DNA of 64,000 nt from Azoarcus olearius (GTDB lineage: Bacteria; Pseudomonadota; Gammaproteobacteria; Burkholderiales; Rhodocyclaceae): NCBI RefSeq assembly GCF_001682385.1, contig NZ_CP016210.1:1-64000 (forward strand), read 5' to 3'. A program made the translations under genes and the position numbers. Positions 14,106 to 23,403 of this stretch are shown in pieces (positions within the stretch are counted from its first letter, which is position 1; every line of letters begins with the position of its first letter). The notes under the pieces are model-generated. The model was given only the letters and a program-made list of their open reading frames with translations. It had not been told where the DNA came from and searched no databases.

Positions 14106-15458
14106 ATGAGTTTTGTCTGCGCTGATTGTATTGGCGAGCCATACCTGCAGCGCCTCGTCCAAGACGCGGCCACTTCCGAGATCCCTTGCGAATATTGCGA
14201 TGGCGATGCGCCGGCGGTAGACCTTTGGATGGTGGCGGCCCTGTGCGATGAAGTTCTCGACACGTTCTTCGAGGAATCCAGTCACACCATGGCGATTGTC
14301 CATTTCGGTCGTACACCAGCCGGAAATGATCTGCATACGACGATCTCGACTCTGACTGGCCTGCCCCGGGCGGCAGTCGACATTGTCGTCGAGCATCTTG
14401 TCAGTCTCTGGTACGACGCTGGCTCAGGAGAGTCTCGCTATGGCGATGACGACCCTTGGTTCGTTCTCAAGTCGTCAATAGCCGAGCCACTCGATCACGC
14501 TTGGCGGGAGATGGAAGAAAGCTTGCGCTCTGACGTCCGCTACTTCAATCCCAAGGCGCTGGAACTGCTCGACACCATCTTCAGCGAACTGTCCAATGAT
14601 CGCGACAAAGAAGGGCAGCCAGTCGTCATGGAGGCAGGCCCCGGCACGTCGTTGAAGACGTTCTATCGGGGGAGAGTGTTCCAAACCGAAGACTCTCTGG
14701 CCGCTGCGCTACGTTGGCCTGAGCGATATCTCGGCTCTCCCGTTGCCGGTATTGGCGCCCCTGGTCGAATGAACGGGCAAGGCCAACCGGTGTTTTACGG
14801 TGCCACAGCTCCCGGAATCTGCATCGCCGAGGTGCGCCCGCCTGTGGGCAGTCGCATTGTACTGGCGGCTTTCGAGGTGATTCGCCCACTGCGACTCTTA
14901 GACCTACGGCGACTTACGACCGTTGAGTTGCGACCAGACACTAGCTTATTTGACCCTGCAACACGCTCTGCAGCGCGACGACGAGACTTTCTTAGGACGT
15001 TGGGCGATCGGCTCTCTGCCCCTGTGGTTCCCGAACTACAAGATCGAGATTACCTCGTCACGCAAGCCATTGCTGACTATCTTGCGGCCCCCCGCACCTT
15101 GAATGTCGACGGCATCATCTACCCCTCCGCGCAAAGTCGCCGCCCCGAAGAGCCACCGGCCGGCGATAACGTCGTTTTGTTTCGCAAAGCCTGTGATGTG
15201 AGCGGTGCCGACGGCGGCGGAGCCAGTGCGGAGGTCGCTCTGTGGGAGTACGAGGAGGACGGTCCGGGTAGGTGGTTCCATCCTTTGATCTTGTTTGTGG
15301 ACCGGGACTCACCGTGGCATGAAGATCGCTCGGTGCTTCCGTCGCTGTCTTTGCAGCGAAATTCTATTGTCATTCACCACATCTGCGCAGTCCGCTATGA
15401 CAGCGAGCCTTACCCTGTAGAGGGCGTTACTTCGCTACGTGACCGGCACTATGGCTGA
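14106..15458 (+). CDS. RES-domain protein with zinc-binding/HEPN-like N-terminal region
   Basis: The 450-residue protein has a C-terminal RES domain (about 183-400) with the family's Arg/Tyr/Glu pattern: TFYRGR, then APGRMNGQGQPVFYGA, then CIAEVRPPVGSRIVLAAF. RES toxins of RES-Xre pairs degrade NAD+. The N-terminal part begins with two Cys pairs (CADC and CEYC) followed by a helical region, the arrangement of the HEPN/RES N-terminal domain family. ATG 14106 was chosen because GGGGGAG lies 8 bp upstream; the frame is open further upstream but is not protein-like. No Xre-type antitoxin is adjacent, so it may act alone as an abortive-infection effector. That role is inferred. Confidence 0.8.
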   Translation: MSFVCADCIGEPYLQRLVQDAATSEIPCEYCDGDAPAVDLWMVAALCDEVLDTFFEESSHTMAIVHFGRTPAGNDLHTTISTLTGLPRAAVDIVVEHLVSLWYDAGSGESRYGDDDPWFVLKSSIAEPLDHAWREMEESLRSDVRYFNPKALELLDTIFSELSNDRDKEGQPVVMEAGPGTSLKTFYRGRVFQTEDSLAAALRWPERYLGSPVAGIGAPGRMNGQGQPVFYGATAPGICIAEVRPPVGSRIVLAAFEVIRPLRLLDLRRLTTVELRPDTSLFDPATRSAARRRDFLRTLGDRLSAPVVPELQDRDYLVTQAIADYLAAPRTLNVDGIIYPSAQSRRPEEPPAGDNVVLFRKACDVSGADGGGASAEVALWEYEEDGPGRWFHPLILFVDRDSPWHEDRSVLPSLSLQRNSIVIHHICAVRYDSEPYPVEGVTSLRDRHYG

Positions 15459-15746
15459 CGGGAAGCGATGATGGAGCCGCTGGCTGAGCCGTCTTCCGCC
15501 CAATAGCTCGGAGAGGCAATATAGATCGGGAAGGCCAGTTCACCGGATGACAAAGCTATCGTTCGAGCATTTTCAAGGCTGATAGACAGATAAGCGAAGC
15601 ACCGCCGCCCTATAGAGAACTCAGGCCATTATTAGCTTCAGCCTGCTTACTGCTGTTTCCGCAAATCATTATGTACAGCGCCGTTTCGCCTTGTCCGACG
15701 CCATTAAGTACCCCTACCGCTTCGTGGACCTGACACAGGGAGAGCG

Positions 15747-16544
15747 CTACTGCGCCTCAGCCCCCTCCGGCAGCTCCAAGAGCACTATCTCCGGCTCACG
15801 TCCGATCCACTCCCGCAGATATCGCCTGAGCTTCAACGCGATCTCCTCCTGATCGCTCGGCAAGACCAGCATCGCCCGCTGGTACTTCTGCTCGATCTGC
15901 GCAAGGCGGGCAAGATACCTTCCAACGTAGTGCGGCGCCATCGAACTGCTTGCGCCGATGATTTCGACGCCAATCAATAGTTCTCCCTGCCGCACCACCA
16001 GGTCAGGCTCAAAGCGGGCATTGGACCGAACCTCCCGGATCTCGTCGACTGGCCCAATGCCCAGCAGGTCGGGCTGCGCCATCAGCAGCTTGCGGGCCTC
16101 CGCGTCAAAACTCGCCACCCGACGCTTCGCCTCAAGGATGCGGGGGATGTCGCCGCTTCTGCGGTTCGCGAGCAGTTCGTCGATCACTTCACGCACCGCG
16201 CTCGCTTTGGTTTCACCTTTCAGAACCATCGGCGCCAGCTCGTCGGCTTTGACACGGTCGAGCCGGTGCAGCGTGCTCAACTGGCTTACAGCTACGAAGT
16301 TGGCAGTGATCTTCCGCTCAGCAACGGCCTCTGGGTATTGCAACACCAAGAAACGGTACGCACGTTCGTAGTCGCGCGCCCGATGCACGGGTAGTTGAGT
16401 CGCAGCCCGAATTCTTTCAGCCACAAGGTCGGCTGAGTCACCGGCTTTGCTGCCGTTCTGAGTGATTTCAGCCACGCGACGGCCTTGGCTGAACCACAAC
16501 GGAACCGACTGATCGTCTGGATCCCGATCGATCGGACGTGCCAT
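15747..16544 (-). CDS. Unknown protein divergent from tnsA, possible regulator or degenerate nuclease
   Basis: The product is 265 residues and I do not recognise the family. Residues 40-130 are predicted-helical and Arg/Glu-rich, with a segment (ITANFVAVSQLSTLHRLDR) that could be a helix-turn-helix. Residues 170-200 read FEPDLVV then LLIGVEIIG, which resembles the core of a PD-(D/E)XK fold (D181, E194) but has Ile where the catalytic Lys is expected. It is transcribed away from tnsA, and the 101-bp gap between them contains a 44-bp palindrome. A role in controlling transposition, or as an accessory subunit, is inferred from position only. Confidence 0.6.
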   Translation of the reverse strand: MARPIDRDPDDQSVPLWFSQGRRVAEITQNGSKAGDSADLVAERIRAATQLPVHRARDYERAYRFLVLQYPEAVAERKITANFVAVSQLSTLHRLDRVKADELAPMVLKGETKASAVREVIDELLANRRSGDIPRILEAKRRVASFDAEARKLLMAQPDLLGIGPVDEIREVRSNARFEPDLVVRQGELLIGVEIIGASSSMAPHYVGRYLARLAQIEQKYQRAMLVLPSDQEEIALKLRRYLREWIGREPEIVLLELPEGAEAQ

Positions 16545-16596
16545 ATGAGATACCTAAATAAATTTACAGCGTTAAAAAAACGCAAAAAAGAGGGCT

Positions 16597-16640
16597 TGTG
16601 GAAGCACAAATCCGATGCTAGATTTGTGACATCTTCCACA
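16597..16640. promoter_or_regulatory. Two-part palindrome between the divergent gene and tnsA
   Basis: TGTGGAAG (16597-16604) and CACAAATC (16605-16612) are mirrored by GATTTGTG (16621-16628) and CTTCCACA (16633-16640), with 8 bp at the centre. The right arm ends 5 bp before the tnsA ATG and occupies its ribosome-binding region. It looks like an operator that could shut off tnsABC-tniQ, and perhaps the divergent gene, at once. Confidence 0.65.
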
Positions 16641-16645
16641 TAACT

Positions 16646-17428
16646 ATGAACAAGCACCCAAAAACACCTGCTGCAGCACCTCAAAACACCGTCCAGGGCG
16701 CCCGCCCACTCGGCCGCATCAGCGGCCGCCCGGCGATCTTCTTTTACAGCCGCAAAGCAGGCGGCACCTTGGCGCTGGAATCGGCCGGCGAACGGATCAT
16801 TGCTCAGCTGGCTGAGCTGGATCCTCGCGTGAAAACAATTTCAGCACAACCCTTCTCACTCGACATCAACACGGGAAAAGTTTTCAAGACCCGTCGTGAG
16901 CTCGAAGCTGCCCGCAGAGGCCGCAAAGTCGTCGACGCACTGCGACGCGACTACACCCCGGACCTGCTCCTGGTCCTGCACGATCACACCCGAATCGTTG
17001 TTGAAGCCAAGGATCCCCGTCACCTCCTGACGGATCCGCTCGATCAGGCCAAGCACGAGCGCGCCAAGCGCATCCTTGCGATGCGAGGCGATCGCCTGCT
17101 CCTGATCCCCCTTCAATACGACGAAAGCACCCCGCTGATTCATAACGCGGAACTGCTCATCCGCTCCCTATTCCAGTCGGTCGATCCGACCGTGATCAGC
17201 CAGCTCAGCGAAAGAATCGAAGCCGTCCTTGGCGACGCCTCGATGCGCCTGGGCGACCTCATGCGTGCGCTTGGCCTGACCTTGCGCGATGCACCCCAAC
17301 TGATCACGCACGGCGCGATTAGCGCCGACTTGTCTCGAATCGTCCTGAACGCAGACGCACCCGTCTGTTCAGCACGAGGCTCACTGAGCCATCTCGAACT
17401 ACTTGACCTGGGGGAGGAAAAATCATGA
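16646..17428 (+). CDS. tnsA: Tn7-like transposase endonuclease subunit TnsA
   Basis: TnsA cuts the 5' ends of the transposon while TnsB cuts the 3' ends, allowing cut-and-paste transposition. The 260-residue protein shows the restriction-enzyme-like TnsA core: ESAGER with E45/E49, YTPDLLLV with D106, and VVEAKDPR with E120 and K122. This matches the E...D...(Q/E)xK layout of Tn7 TnsA. It is the first gene of a four-gene operon and its stop overlaps the tnsB start (ATGA). The intact catalytic residues argue for true cut-and-paste movement, which agrees with the clean 5-bp duplication at the ends. Confidence 0.88.
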   Translation: MNKHPKTPAAAPQNTVQGARPLGRISGRPAIFFYSRKAGGTLALESAGERIIAQLAELDPRVKTISAQPFSLDINTGKVFKTRRELEAARRGRKVVDALRRDYTPDLLLVLHDHTRIVVEAKDPRHLLTDPLDQAKHERAKRILAMRGDRLLLIPLQYDESTPLIHNAELLIRSLFQSVDPTVISQLSERIEAVLGDASMRLGDLMRALGLTLRDAPQLITHGAISADLSRIVLNADAPVCSARGSLSHLELLDLGEEKS

Positions 17429-19410
17429 GCAGATTCACGCAGCGGGAAGAACGGCTTCAAGCCGGTGACCGGGAGTTCGTCGTCCGGTCGATTGACCCCA
17501 TCAACAAGTCGGTCGAGTTGCTCGACCCAAGCACCGGTGACGTAAACAAGATGACCCTCGCGGCAATGCGCCGACAGCTGTCCGACGGCCAACTGCGTAG
17601 GGTCACCGTGTGTCCGTTATCGGGCACTGTGCGCGAGCTTGAACAAAGCGCGAAGGCGCGCCAGACCTACCTGTTCAACCAGACTCGGGTGCAACGGATT
17701 GAGCACTTCATGCGAGACGGCGACACAAAAGCGGAGGCAATCCGAAGGATGTGCGCCGAACCACTCACGCTGAACGACGGAGTCATCGTCTCACCGATTT
17801 CCATTCGCCAGGCGTATCGCCTGATGGATGCCGCAAGGACCTCACCTCAAGAACTTCTGCCGGCCTACGTGGGGCGAGGAAACCGTACCGCTCGCTATCC
17901 CGACGAAGTGGAGAGGCTCGTCCGAGACCTCATCGAAGAGGAATACGCCAAAGTGCACTCGCGCATCACCTTGCGCAAGCTCGCGGATTTCGCGACAACA
18001 TTTGCCAAAGAACGGGAACTGATCGCAGAGCATCGTCGTGTCAGCCGAGCTTACGTCAGAGATATCCTTGTGACCCACTACCATGGGGATATCAGCCATA
18101 GACGCCTTGATCCCCGAGTCGCGCGGGCTGCAAAACATGTTGCCCAACAGCGGATTCACGTCGATGCCGCGCTGCAACGCGTAGAGCAAGACACGCTTGT
18201 TCTGCCGCTCATCATCAAGACAGCTGACGGCAACGTCCACCAACCCCACTTGATGGTTTGCATGTGCTGCGGCACGGCCATGCCCTTGGGCTGGTTGCTC
18301 TCGCTCACCCCGGTCACCGAAGAAGACACGTTCCAGTGCCTGGACATCAGCCTGCGCTCGAAAGCCGAACGCTTCGAGCAACTCGGCATCGACTGCGACA
18401 TCGACCCATTCGGCCTCTTCGCAAACCTGTACCTGGATAACGGCCCCGAAAACAAAGGCAAACGCATTACCCAGATCGCAACCGTCGGAATCAGCATCAC
18501 TCGCGTTGCCGGACACTCGGGACATCGCAAGCCGTTCATCGAGCGGCTCTTCAAGAGCCTGAAGCTAGCACTCGAAAGCCTTTCGGGTTTCACACGTTTC
18601 GACGAAAAAGATGGGACGCGTGTGGCCGAGGCGGAAAAAGAGGCGCTGATGACCTTCGAGCAGGCTGAGCAATGGCTCGTGCGTTGGCTCTATGAAGTTT
18701 GGCCCCATACGCCGCTCGACCGCTTCGTCACGGCCGACTACGACATCGAAAAAGCACCTGGTATCACGCCGGCCGCCCGCTGGAAGCACTATGAGCAGCA
18801 CTCGATCCTGCCGTCACCGCCGGACCGGACACAGTGGGTAAGACTACGGTACGTCACTAGCGTTCGAAGCATGAGTCCGAAGACGGGGGTGCCGATTGAA
18901 GGCTTTCGATTCCGAGGCGACAATCTGCGCCATCTCATCGCCCAGTATGGACCGGACTCGAAGGTCACCGTTTATTACAACCCGTCCGACTACCGTTTCG
19001 CATATGTCGCCGACAAGAAAACGGGCGAACTGCTGCAACTGGTCAACGCCGAAGTCCGTGCCTCCACGCCTGCCTTCTCGTTCAGTGAAGCTAAGAAGCG
19101 GCGCGCACACGTCCGTGCCAGCAATCCACCGATGCCCGAGAGCGTGGCGGCCTTCAACAGCGATCTCGCCAAAGCTTCAGTCTCAGACGCCAGCCACAAG
19201 CGGGGGATTCGGCAACGCCAGCACGCCATTCGCGAGTCTGCCAAACTTGACAAGGCGCTGCAGAAGAGCCGCACAAATCCGCTGCCGGCGGACGCCGACA
19301 CCGATCGTCTGCCTACGTTGATGGACGACTGCTTCATCACGGAAGACGCCATTCCTGCATTCGAGGTCGAGGCGAAGCCAACGCAACCCAATGCCGGTAA
19401 CGCGCGATGA
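17425..19410 (+). CDS. tnsB: Tn7-like transposase subunit TnsB (DDE integrase family)
   Basis: TnsB binds the repeated sites at both transposon ends and catalyses 3'-end cutting and strand transfer. The 661-residue protein has N-terminal DNA-binding helices, then a retroviral-integrase-like core with D256 (VEQDT), D338 (YLDNGPEN) and E373 (HRKPFIERLFKSLK). The spacing of 35 residues between the last two is the DD(35)E pattern. A C-terminal beta-barrel region and a basic tail follow (about 480-661); the tail may contact TnsC. The start overlaps tnsA and the stop overlaps tnsC, each by 4 bp. Confidence 0.93.
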   Translation: MSRFTQREERLQAGDREFVVRSIDPINKSVELLDPSTGDVNKMTLAAMRRQLSDGQLRRVTVCPLSGTVRELEQSAKARQTYLFNQTRVQRIEHFMRDGDTKAEAIRRMCAEPLTLNDGVIVSPISIRQAYRLMDAARTSPQELLPAYVGRGNRTARYPDEVERLVRDLIEEEYAKVHSRITLRKLADFATTFAKERELIAEHRRVSRAYVRDILVTHYHGDISHRRLDPRVARAAKHVAQQRIHVDAALQRVEQDTLVLPLIIKTADGNVHQPHLMVCMCCGTAMPLGWLLSLTPVTEEDTFQCLDISLRSKAERFEQLGIDCDIDPFGLFANLYLDNGPENKGKRITQIATVGISITRVAGHSGHRKPFIERLFKSLKLALESLSGFTRFDEKDGTRVAEAEKEALMTFEQAEQWLVRWLYEVWPHTPLDRFVTADYDIEKAPGITPAARWKHYEQHSILPSPPDRTQWVRLRYVTSVRSMSPKTGVPIEGFRFRGDNLRHLIAQYGPDSKVTVYYNPSDYRFAYVADKKTGELLQLVNAEVRASTPAFSFSEAKKRRAHVRASNPPMPESVAAFNSDLAKASVSDASHKRGIRQRQHAIRESAKLDKALQKSRTNPLPADADTDRLPTLMDDCFITEDAIPAFEVEAKPTQPNAGNAR

Positions 19411-20417
19411 GTGTTTCTCTCAAGCTACGCGGCGCGCTCGATCACACGATCGTGCAACATCCGGCATTCAAAACTGTCCTGCAGCGGCTCGATGAACTGA
19501 TTCTGGATCATCGAGCTGGGGCAGGGCCGAGCATGGAGATGCTGGTCGGCCCGTCACGGATCGGCAAGACAGAGATCCTGGCGCGCCTGGCGGGCACCTA
19601 TCCTGAGCGTCGCGAAAACGGCCGGCTGATCAAGCCGGTCCTTTTCGTGGCGATTCCCTCAGGTACGTCCCCCAAGGACCTCCCGCTGAGCGTGATGCAG
19701 GCGCTCGGCGTACCGCTCCCTCGGGGACGCATTCGCACGAACGCCCTCCTCCAGATGATGCTCGACAAGCTCCAACTCGCACAGACGATGGTGATCCTCT
19801 TTGACGAGGCATCCCATCTCGTCGACGTCGGCAGCCGCATTCCCCCCCGCCAAGCCTCCGACTGGTTCAAGGCCCTCTTCGATAGTGCCCGCACATCGAT
19901 CGTGCTCTCGGGGGTGCCGCGACTCCAACGCCTGCTCGGCAGCAATGAACAACTGCAGGGCCGCTGCCAGCGACCGCTCGAACTCATGCCCTACCGCTGG
20001 GATCGCCAAGAAGAACGCCTGGCATTTGCCGGCTGCACGCAGTTCTTCCTGAAGCAGTTCGCTGACAACGCCTGCCCGATTGACCTACCGTCTTGGAACA
20101 AAGACACCCTGACACGGCATCTGTACGCGCTCAGTGCGGGCAACATCGGCCTCCTGACCCTCTTCTTCAAGACGCTGGCACGCCACACCCGGACCGCCGG
20201 CCCCATCGGACTCAATGCACTTCAAACGGCAAGCACTCACATCAATCTACCCGCCAATTCGCTACTGGTGCCCTTCAGGCATGAGGAGATGCCCGATGAA
20301 CATCTGCTTCAACTGCTGACGGCCGAACTCGCTACCTATGATATCGAGTTGCCGATCGAATCGCCTGCCATGGAGCTGGCGGCCCACCGGCATGCGATCG
20401 GAGCGGTGCCCGTATGA
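19407..20417 (+). CDS. tnsC: Tn7-like transposition regulator ATPase TnsC/TniB
   Basis: TnsC is the AAA+ ATPase that links the target-binding protein to the TnsAB transposase and imposes target immunity. The 336-residue protein has Walker A GPSRIGKT at 48-55 and Walker B VILFDEASH with D133-E134. An Arg-containing sensor region follows (SIVLSGVPRLQRLL near 155). It is shorter than Tn7 TnsC (about 555 residues) and closer to the TniB type. It sits between tnsB and tniQ with 4-bp overlaps on both sides. Confidence 0.9.
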   Translation: MSVSLKLRGALDHTIVQHPAFKTVLQRLDELILDHRAGAGPSMEMLVGPSRIGKTEILARLAGTYPERRENGRLIKPVLFVAIPSGTSPKDLPLSVMQALGVPLPRGRIRTNALLQMMLDKLQLAQTMVILFDEASHLVDVGSRIPPRQASDWFKALFDSARTSIVLSGVPRLQRLLGSNEQLQGRCQRPLELMPYRWDRQEERLAFAGCTQFFLKQFADNACPIDLPSWNKDTLTRHLYALSAGNIGLLTLFFKTLARHTRTAGPIGLNALQTASTHINLPANSLLVPFRHEEMPDEHLLQLLTAELATYDIELPIESPAMELAAHRHAIGAVPV

Positions 20418-22237
20418 CCGCGCTCCTGCATATCTTCCCACCGGAGGGCGCGGAAGGACCGATCGAATACCTTCGCCGCCTCTCCTTTCATAATGGCTAC
20501 AGCGACTGGCGCAGTCTCGTCCGGGCGACAGGTCTGAACCCCAGTCTCAACGCCCTGTGGAAAAATCAGCCCGCCTTGTCCGACACGCTTGGCCTTGACC
20601 CCGAATGGCTGAGAACCGTCATGCCCGCTGCACTGGCGGGTACCGGCCTGCATGACCCGTATTTTCGGCGCACATCGGTCGATGCGATCTGTCCCGCCTG
20701 CCTTGCCGAGGGCAATCACCTACATCACGCCTGGTCCCACAGTCTTGTGAGCGCCTGCCCGATCCACGGCACCACCTTATTGGACGCGTGCCCCTGTTGC
20801 GGGACCCCCTTGGCACCGGATCGGTTTGACCCGGCGACATGCGAATGCGGCTACGACCTGCGCGAAGCCACCGCAGAAGTCGCCGGCCCATTCGAAATCT
20901 GGGTCAGCGCACGGCTTGCGGGTGATATGCGTCCGGTCGAGAGCCTTCCCGAAATCGGGACCCCAGAGGATTACGCGACCCTTGGAAAGCTTCTCTTCTC
21001 ACTGGCCGTGCGCCTTGATCCGACCGCGAAGGTGAAACCTGCCAAGGCATCCCGCCCTCACGATGTTGCCCAAACACGTACGCTGCTCGACTCGATCCGC
21101 CCCCTCTTCTCATGCTGGCCGGAAGGGTTCAATGCGCACGTTCGCGAGCGGCTGGCCGCTGGCAATCAAACCCAGTTCAGCCCCTCGGGACGACTCGGCC
21201 CGTGGTACGGCGCACTGCACGGCATGTCCCGCAAAGCGCATGCCTTCGCGCCACTGTGGACGGCATTTTCCGATGCCATGCTTGAACACTTCGATGGCAA
21301 CCTTCGTGGCCAGAAGGTACTGACCCCGTCACCGGATCGCGAGCGTCGCTTCGTACCCCTCGCAACGGCGGCGCAGCTGCTCGAGGTCGGCGCGTCCAAG
21401 CTCAGTGCCGCGCTTCAGGCCGGCATCGTGAGCGGGCACTTCAGCCGTCAGGGCACGGCCTACACGATGGCGCTAATGGATCGTGCGGAAGTCGAGCGCA
21501 TCCAGATAGCACGTGCTCGCTGGATTTATGCAGACGCCGCCGCCAGTATGGCCGGCGTACCCCTGTCGGTGATCACTCACCTCACAAAGGCGGGCGTCCT
21601 CGTGAGCGACGAGCGCTGGGCACTGGACATCTCGAAAGGGGGGCCGATCGAGAAGGCGAGTCTCGATGCACTGCTCGAACGACTCACATCTCACCTGGTG
21701 CCACGAGACGTTCCGGATACATTGCGCTTCGGCCAGCTCGTCGGTCGCCGCACCACGGATATCAAAGGCCTCCACCAGCTCTACCGCGCAATCTCATCCG
21801 GCGAGGTTCGCCCGGTCCGTCTATCGTCGGACGCCTTTGGGCTTGATGGCTTCAGCTTCTCGACTGACGACGTACGGCGCTACCTGGGCTCGGTTGGCCT
21901 CGCCGAGGGCATGACGCTGACCCAGCTCGAAAAGGTCACAAGCTGGAAGTACGAGGCCATCTCTCACTGGGCCGATATCGGGCTGCTGCGAACAATCAAT
22001 GTGACGCTGCACGGACGTGCAGCCCGGCTTGTCTCCCATGCCGCGCTCGCCGAGTTCCGGAACGACTGGATCCCCATTGCGGACCTCGCGCGCGCCATGG
22101 GCTCGAAATCGTCCGCTCTCACAAAAAAGGCCCAAGAGCGCGGCCTGATCATTTACGGGCAGCGCGAACTGCAGGGTGGGGCGAAACGGGGAGGGCTGCT
22201 GCGCCTGGCCGACCTTGCGACTTTCGTATTCGCGTAG
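20414..22237 (+). CDS. tniQ: TniQ/TnsD-family target-selection protein
   Basis: TniQ/TnsD proteins recognise a specific chromosomal attachment site and recruit TnsC. This 607-residue protein has the TniQ N-terminal region followed by clustered zinc ligands at about 92-140 (CPAC, then ACPIHG, CPCCG and CECG). The long C-terminal half contains several helix-turn-helix-like segments (for example AAQLLEVGASKLSAALQAG and TDIKGLHQLYRAISSGEV). The length is like TnsD rather than the short TniQ of CRISPR-associated elements. It is the only target selector in the element, so it is the best candidate for recognising the 3' end of gyrB. That link is inferred. Confidence 0.88.
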   Translation: MTALLHIFPPEGAEGPIEYLRRLSFHNGYSDWRSLVRATGLNPSLNALWKNQPALSDTLGLDPEWLRTVMPAALAGTGLHDPYFRRTSVDAICPACLAEGNHLHHAWSHSLVSACPIHGTTLLDACPCCGTPLAPDRFDPATCECGYDLREATAEVAGPFEIWVSARLAGDMRPVESLPEIGTPEDYATLGKLLFSLAVRLDPTAKVKPAKASRPHDVAQTRTLLDSIRPLFSCWPEGFNAHVRERLAAGNQTQFSPSGRLGPWYGALHGMSRKAHAFAPLWTAFSDAMLEHFDGNLRGQKVLTPSPDRERRFVPLATAAQLLEVGASKLSAALQAGIVSGHFSRQGTAYTMALMDRAEVERIQIARARWIYADAAASMAGVPLSVITHLTKAGVLVSDERWALDISKGGPIEKASLDALLERLTSHLVPRDVPDTLRFGQLVGRRTTDIKGLHQLYRAISSGEVRPVRLSSDAFGLDGFSFSTDDVRRYLGSVGLAEGMTLTQLEKVTSWKYEAISHWADIGLLRTINVTLHGRAARLVSHAALAEFRNDWIPIADLARAMGSKSSALTKKAQERGLIIYGQRELQGGAKRGGLLRLADLATFVFA

Positions 22238-22354
22238 TTAAACCGGGGTACGAACAATCAACGTCACCCGTACTAATGCACGTCGAAAGGCGGCCCAAGC
22301 TTCTGATCGACCACATGCCCGCAACGGGGCCGCAAGAGGTTCTGTGTAAGAGGC

Positions 22355-23386
22355 CTAGTCTCGCCCCCGCTCCAATACCTCACACAGATCTTTGATAACG
22401 CACTCGTCATTCTTTCTTTCGGCCCAAATTTCATCAATCTGCGGCTTCAGACACATCCGCAGTTTTTCCCTGTCCGCCGACTCGAACAACATTCCGTAAA
22501 CGAAATGCTGTTTCCGAACCACCTGGATTGAATTCGACAACCCGTCATCAGTCGTAAAGACCTCATCAAAATCCGGCCAACGCTTCCATGCATCTTCGAC
22601 ATCCAGCTTTCCTCTCTTACCGAAATACACGCTAATGATATAGCCCTCTTTGGTAAGAGAATCCCAGCCCTCAAAAAACGAAAACTTGTCTCTAAGCCGA
22701 GACTCAGGGCTCCTGCCACCAAGCGCCGAAACTTTCTCCAGCGCGCCCTCAAATGCCTCGTCAGCCTTCTCAGAAGTATCATTCCGCCATATCGCAATTT
22801 GAATCCGCCTCCCCTTCAAATCCGATATGGGCGCATCCATCAATGACCTGCTCTTCGGCGGCCGGAGGCCATTAAGAATATCACGACGCTTCTGCGCAGC
22901 CTCAAGGTCTGCAGTCGTAATGCCCCGAGCCGAATCCCAGAGCCGATCAAACCAAGCTTGTGCGTTTGCAACAAGTTCCGAATCATCAGTATAAATACCC
23001 GCCTCAGTCAGTCCTGCACTATCCTCACCCTCAAACCATAGCCCGTTAGTCGAGAAATTTGCCGACCCGATAATTGCATTGGACTCTCCGACAACCACTT
23101 TCGCATGCAAGTTATCCAACTGACGGACACTAATGTCTTTGTGGCAGAGCAGCTTCTCAATCGGTGCCGGATTCGTCCCCCCACTGATCAAATTGCAGAT
23201 CAAACGCACTTGCTTCCCACTGGCCGGTAGCAGGAGCTTCTCCGCATCGCGCCCCCAGTACGCCACCGCAATGGAAAGTGACTGGTTTTCGTCAATCACT
23301 TTAGAAACGACTTGTCTGTAATTTTCCGACGTGAGAAACATGTTCTTATTCTCTCTATCCAGTATTAGTAACTGCGAAAACTCCAT
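22355..23386 (-). CDS. Phospholipase D-like (HKD) domain protein, candidate defence nuclease
   Basis: The 343-residue protein has one PLD-type motif, LHAKVVVGESNAIIGSANFS, near residues 94-115. Members with a single HKD motif usually dimerise; several are nucleases, including the BfiI-type restriction enzymes and PLD proteins of defence loci. The C-terminal 200 residues (from about 170) resemble no domain I recognise. Translation may begin at the ATG at 23341, which has an AGAGAGAA-type site before it, instead of 23386. It is convergent with tniQ and follows 23404-23859 on the same strand with a gap of about 17 bp, so the two may form an operon. Confidence 0.75.
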   Translation of the reverse strand: MEFSQLLILDRENKNMFLTSENYRQVVSKVIDENQSLSIAVAYWGRDAEKLLLPASGKQVRLICNLISGGTNPAPIEKLLCHKDISVRQLDNLHAKVVVGESNAIIGSANFSTNGLWFEGEDSAGLTEAGIYTDDSELVANAQAWFDRLWDSARGITTADLEAAQKRRDILNGLRPPKSRSLMDAPISDLKGRRIQIAIWRNDTSEKADEAFEGALEKVSALGGRSPESRLRDKFSFFEGWDSLTKEGYIISVYFGKRGKLDVEDAWKRWPDFDEVFTTDDGLSNSIQVVRKQHFVYGMLFESADREKLRMCLKPQIDEIWAERKNDECVIKDLCEVLERGRD

Positions 23387-23403
23387 GCCATCTACCGATC
23401 GGC

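Noticed and set aside
16597-16640. Palindrome before tnsA as an internal transposon end
   Set aside because: It lacks the terminal motif AAACTGGCA, TGT/ACA termini and a flanking duplication. An operator fits better.
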